From Prochlorococcus sp. AG-409-G20 (GTDB taxonomy: Bacteria > Cyanobacteriota > Cyanobacteriia > PCC-6307 > Cyanobiaceae): 48,582 nt of DNA. The notes beneath the pieces are model-generated. The model saw nothing but the letters and a program-made list of their open reading frames with translations, did not search any database and had not been told where the DNA came from. The stretch spans positions 1 through 48,582 of the forward strand of contig QCJW01000013.1 of the NCBI GenBank assembly GCA_003215775.1. The letters run 5' to 3'. The translations under genes and the position numbers were made by a program. This document shows positions 45,315-48,582 of this stretch, piece after piece (the stretch's first letter is position 1; the number at the start of each line of letters is the position of its first letter).

Positions 45315-46850
45315 ATGACTACTTGGAGTGATTCAAATTTAATAAGAGCAGCTGGTGTTCTTCTTCATCCAACTTCAATACCTAGTGATTCTGTATGTGG
45401 CACATTTGGTAGTCATGCTAGAAAATGGTTGAAATTATTAGCTAATAATAATGTTGCTGTTTGGCAGTTTTTGCCTCTAGCTCCTCCTGATGCAACTGGA
45501 TCTCCTTATAGTTCTCCCTCTAGTTTTGCTATAAACCCATGGTTTCTTGATTCTAAGGATTTGGAGGAAGAAGGCTTTCTCCCAAAAAATATTTCTTCAG
45601 ACCTACCTTGCAAATCTAAGGAAGACCAAAATAAGTTGGATTTCGATTTGGCAGACTTGCGAAGTAAGAAATTGGCTAGCCTTTTACTTGAATTATGGCC
45701 TGATCAAAGTAAAGAGATGCATATCGCATTTCAAGATTGGTGTAGTAAGCAGTTTTGGATTGAAGATCATGTTTCATTTATGTTGCTTAGGGAGCAATTT
45801 GATGGACAGCCGTGGTGGGAATGGCCTTCAAGATTTTCTCTTTTTAATAGAGAAGCTTTAGAAGATTGGAGGGAAAGGAACTCAGAACAATTGTTGGAGA
45901 AACGTTTGGTTCAATGGCATTTGGATCGCCAGTTGAATTCACTTAGAAAAAAAGCTCATCAATTAGGTATTTTGCTCTTTGGCGATTTGCCTTTTTATGT
46001 AGCTAGAGACAGTTCGGATGTTTGGAGTAATAGAGATCTCTTTACTATTCTTCCTGATGGGGAACTTGAGACTCAAAGTGGTGTTCCACCTGATTACTTT
46101 TCTGAAACTGGACAACTTTGGGGTACTCCAGTTTACAGATGGAAAAATCATCAGAAAGAGAAATTTATCTGGTGGCGAAGACGTTTTGCACGTAATTGGG
46201 AACAAGTTGATTTGTTACGTCTTGATCACTTTCGGGCACTTGAATCTTATTGGGCTGTCCCAGGAAATTCCTCTACTGCTCAAGACGGTGTATGGAAGTC
46301 TTCTCCAGGAGAAGACTTACTAAATCTTGTAAAAGAAGATTGTTGTGGCACTTTACCTTTAATTGCAGAAGATTTAGGAATAATAACTTCTGCAGTGGAG
46401 TCACTTAGAGATAAATTTGGGTTGTCAGGTATGAAAGTTTTGCAATTTGCTTTTGATGGTGATATCAATAACACTCATTTACCACAGAATATTGTAGGCA
46501 ATAAATGGGTTGTTTATACAGGAACTCATGATAATCAAACAAGTATGAGTTGGTGGCAGTCTTTAGACGAAAAATTTAAGAATGACATTTCAAAAAGAAT
46601 AAAAAATACACAGTCATTACCACCATTTAAACTTATTGAAATTGCTTTCTCTACAGAATCTAAGTTTGTAATTGTACCACTTCAGGATTTACTATGTCTT
46701 GAGGACCATGCACGTCTTAATACTCCTGGAACTGTTGGAAACAATTGGTCTTGGAGGTTGAATTCCTTTGACTCTGTAGTATTAGATGGCTTAAAACAGT
46801 ACAGACAGATGTCTACCTCTGTAGGTTGCTCTCTGATATCAGAGGTTTAG
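45315..46850 (+). CDS. malQ: 4-alpha-glucanotransferase (amylomaltase)
   Basis: MalQ (GH77) transfers maltodextrin segments between alpha-1,4-glucans, recycling short chains during glycogen breakdown. The 511-residue protein has the expected catalytic elements: nucleophile Asp in LLRLDHFRAL, acid/base Glu in LIAEDLGIIT, and transition-state Asp in YTGTHDNQTS. N-terminal SGVLLHP-like (AAGVLLHPTSIPSD) and PLAPPDATGSPYSSPS segments match the family. Together with the GH57 branching enzyme at 20.6-22.2 kb it forms part of the glycogen pathway. It overlaps the RodZ-like gene stop by 4 bp. Confidence 0.96.
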   Translation: MTTWSDSNLIRAAGVLLHPTSIPSDSVCGTFGSHARKWLKLLANNNVAVWQFLPLAPPDATGSPYSSPSSFAINPWFLDSKDLEEEGFLPKNISSDLPCKSKEDQNKLDFDLADLRSKKLASLLLELWPDQSKEMHIAFQDWCSKQFWIEDHVSFMLLREQFDGQPWWEWPSRFSLFNREALEDWRERNSEQLLEKRLVQWHLDRQLNSLRKKAHQLGILLFGDLPFYVARDSSDVWSNRDLFTILPDGELETQSGVPPDYFSETGQLWGTPVYRWKNHQKEKFIWWRRRFARNWEQVDLLRLDHFRALESYWAVPGNSSTAQDGVWKSSPGEDLLNLVKEDCCGTLPLIAEDLGIITSAVESLRDKFGLSGMKVLQFAFDGDINNTHLPQNIVGNKWVVYTGTHDNQTSMSWWQSLDEKFKNDISKRIKNTQSLPPFKLIEIAFSTESKFVIVPLQDLLCLEDHARLNTPGTVGNNWSWRLNSFDSVVLDGLKQYRQMSTSVGCSLISEV

Positions 46851-47584
46851 TTATTTATAACATATGATCCCTGTTTATTTAGAATAAGATTCTCTTTTCC
46901 TCTCCATCTAAGGATACTATCTGATTTTGGCTTTGGTTCTATCTTTATTACTAGTGGAGGTTCGAGATGTAATTCAAGCCTTCCTTTGATATTGCTAATA
47001 TAAGTCTCATTTCCTTTGCCATCTTGAATGATTATGCTGCTAGGAACCTTGGTTCTAAACTCTAGAAGACCTTTTGCTGAGATTTCTGTGTCGATGCTGT
47101 CTATCTTAATTGGATTTACTGTCAGATTGTTACTTAGTGCTAGTTTTCTTTGATGGTGATTAATACTAAGTATACTTATTAGTATTAATAAACTATATAT
47201 TATCACTCCTTGCCAACCATTAAATAACTCTAGATCTAGATTAAATGATTTCTTTGCCGGAAGCTTACTCTTTGTTTTAATCGCATTCTTAAGTGAACCA
47301 GACTCTAATCTTAATTCATTTTCTAGATGAGAAAGCATAGTGCTTAGATAAGCTTTCTCTGGTAATTTTTCAACCCAACCATTTTCAATTGCTTCAATTA
47401 TTGGAGAGGTTATTCTTGTTTGGACTGCTAACTGATTTCTTGTGAGGCCTAACTCAATTCTTCTTTGTTTAAGTATATTTCCAGCATATACCGTGAATTC
47501 ATTTTCATCGTTATTGGCGTTTGCAACTTCATTATCCTTGGCAATCAAGTTTTTCAAGCGGATAATTAATTCAAATAAATTCAT
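46847..47584 (-). CDS. RodZ-like helix-turn-helix membrane protein
   Basis: The 245-residue protein has a cytoplasmic helix-turn-helix domain (about 32-92: ILKQRRIELGLTRNQLA, AIENGWVEKLPEKAYL), a transmembrane helix at about 126-141 and a C-terminal DUF4115-type beta domain (about 165-243, GLLEFRTKVPSSIIIQDGKGN). This is the RodZ layout; RodZ links the MreB cytoskeleton to the wall-synthesis machinery in rods, though small near-spherical picocyanobacteria may use it differently. It is 3 bp from the upstream pseudouridine synthase gene, so both are one operon. Confidence 0.85.
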   Translation of the reverse strand: MNLFELIIRLKNLIAKDNEVANANNDENEFTVYAGNILKQRRIELGLTRNQLAVQTRITSPIIEAIENGWVEKLPEKAYLSTMLSHLENELRLESGSLKNAIKTKSKLPAKKSFNLDLELFNGWQGVIIYSLLILISILSINHHQRKLALSNNLTVNPIKIDSIDTEISAKGLLEFRTKVPSSIIIQDGKGNETYISNIKGRLELHLEPPLVIKIEPKPKSDSILRWRGKENLILNKQGSYVINN

Positions 47585-47587
47585 ATT

Positions 47588-48310
47588 TTATTCTACTCTT
47601 TCTAGAATATGTATCCATTGATCATGGCTTAACTCTCGCCATTCCCCTTCTGGTAAATCTATAATACTTAAATTCTCAATAGATGTTCTTTGAAGGTCAA
47701 GTACACGATGACCTAGCAATTCCGCCGTCTTTCGAATTTGTCTATTCCTACCTTCTGTTAATACTAATTCGATTAGAGTTTCATCTGGCTTTTTAGATAC
47801 GTAGTTGATATATGTAGGATTTGTTTTTTTTCCATTTATTATTACCCCACTTTTCCACTTTCTAAGCGAATGACTGCTGACTGATCCATTTAGTAGAACC
47901 TTATAGGTTTTTCTGTGTTTATATCTAGGATGAGTTAATTTCAGGCTAAGTAATCCATTATTAGTAAGTAATATTGCACCTCTACTATTAAAATCAAGAC
48001 GCCCAACCGGATAGATTCCTTTCCTAAGCTTATTAGGTATTAAGTCTAATACAGTTTTTCTGCCTTGTGGATCGAAGCAACTACTGATTACACCAGTAGG
48101 CTTATTAAGTAATAGAACTTTCGTTTTAACTATAGAACCAATGTCTACACCATCTATTCTTATTTTGTCTACTGATAAATTAGCCTTATCGCCTATTAAT
48201 GCTATCTTTTCATTTACAAGAACCCGATTCTCCTTTATAAGTTTTTCTGCTTTCCTCCTGGAACAGAATCCTGTTTGAGATATTAACTTCTGGAGTCGAT
48301 GTTCTTTCAT
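47588..48310 (-). CDS. RsuA/RluB-type rRNA pseudouridine synthase
   Basis: The 240-residue protein isomerises a uridine in ribosomal RNA. An N-terminal S4 RNA-binding domain (RLQKLISQTGFCSRRKAEKL) is followed by the catalytic domain. The active-site Asp lies in VGRLDFNSRGAILLTNNG, and RNRQIRKTAELLGH marks the end of the family core. Distinguishing RsuA (16S), RluB, RluE or RluF (23S) is not possible by eye; RluB is plausible given size. It is the first gene of the pair with the RodZ-like gene. Confidence 0.9.
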   Translation of the reverse strand: MKEHRLQKLISQTGFCSRRKAEKLIKENRVLVNEKIALIGDKANLSVDKIRIDGVDIGSIVKTKVLLLNKPTGVISSCFDPQGRKTVLDLIPNKLRKGIYPVGRLDFNSRGAILLTNNGLLSLKLTHPRYKHRKTYKVLLNGSVSSHSLRKWKSGVIINGKKTNPTYINYVSKKPDETLIELVLTEGRNRQIRKTAELLGHRVLDLQRTSIENLSIIDLPEGEWRELSHDQWIHILERVE

Positions 48311-48582
48311 TTACTTCTTTCTTGTTGCCGATTTGGTTGTTTGATATTCATCAATCATCGTTGACGGCAAATTTTTACTTGACTGATAACAAACCTGATT
48401 ATAGCAACCGAAATGAATTTGAGATGTAGGAATTTAATTTAATTTGAACTTATCTTCATTGATTTACATTGAATCCTTTTTGCGATATCTATTTTGTAAG
48501 TTAATTTCTCAAACTTATACTAGCATTGTAATTTTTATTTAACTACGAGCTTTCCTTTGTTCATTTTAAAGTCCTGGTGATA

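Noticed and set aside
48311-48582. Window end searched for an RNA gene or partial CDS
   Set aside because: The 272 bp are AT-rich with no cloverleaf, no long open frame and no clear hairpin with a T-run; I see nothing supportable.

Overview
The window looks like chromosomal core-genome sequence from a marine picocyanobacterium, almost certainly Prochlorococcus and probably a low-light-adapted, AT-rich lineage. Several features point this way. There is a complete oxygenic-photosynthesis gene set: chlI, petG, petH, cytM, a CrtL-type lycopene cyclase and crtE. The ferredoxin-NADP reductase (PetH) has a hydrophobic N-terminal anchor instead of the CpcD-like phycobilisome-binding domain, as expected in a cell without phycobilisomes. 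A KaiB-like sensor kinase (SasA) is present. The small RNA Yfr1 lies between guaB3 and trxA, its known location in Prochlorococcus and marine Synechococcus. Genes are tightly packed, with many 4-nt stop/start overlaps and many GTG or TTG starts. I see no prophage, insertion sequence, CRISPR array, rRNA operon or genomic island.

Layout. 1-6.2 kb: DUF2834 membrane protein, MFS transporter, secreted alpha/beta hydrolase with an Asn-Arg repeat, an oligopeptide-type ABC permease plus binding protein, and a small unknown protein. 6.3-16.6 kb, nearly all on the minus strand: hom, sufE, 5-formyl-THF cyclo-ligase, ruvC, chlI, a PBP/beta-lactamase-fold protein, a SpoU/TrmJ-type methyltransferase, cytM, rsmD (with petG overlapping antisense), hisH, trxA, yfr1, guaB3 and a CAAD-domain membrane protein. 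16.7-20.6 kb: gyrA and lycopene cyclase, translationally coupled. 20.6-25.4 kb: GH57 branching enzyme (minus), leuA, a small unknown, an MTH1187/YkoF-type thiamine-binding protein and a small membrane protein. 25.4-31.4 kb: PgpH-like HD phosphodiesterase (minus), then folD, crtE, a DUF212 phosphatase-like protein and a RecD/Dda-like helicase. 31.5-38.7 kb, minus: cobB, opcA and zwf (read zwf-opcA-cobB), petH, tRNA-Glu(UUC) and sasA. 39.1-48.3 kb: lipoprotein, pepN, prs, an unknown gene, an LCP protein, malQ, a RodZ-like protein and an RsuA/RluB-type pseudouridine synthase.

Together the genes serve photosynthetic electron transfer and pigment synthesis, the night-time oxidative pentose phosphate pathway (zwf/opcA, with FNR next door), glycogen metabolism (GH57 branching enzyme, malQ), amino-acid, nucleotide and cofactor synthesis (hom, leuA, hisH, guaB3, prs, folD, cobB), envelope biology (LCP, RodZ, PBP-like) and clock output (sasA). 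tRNA-Glu also supplies tetrapyrrole synthesis in cyanobacteria.

I did not find a convincing undescribed multi-gene system. The most useful less obvious items are: Yfr1 with its promoter and terminator; a Leu-rich 27-codon ORF upstream of leuA; a (CTAT)10.5 microsatellite that supplies the prs stop codon; a nested inverted repeat in the petH leader; the anchored PetH N-terminus; and the crtE-DUF212 coupling. All calls rest on reading the sequence and recalled family motifs; no database search was run.
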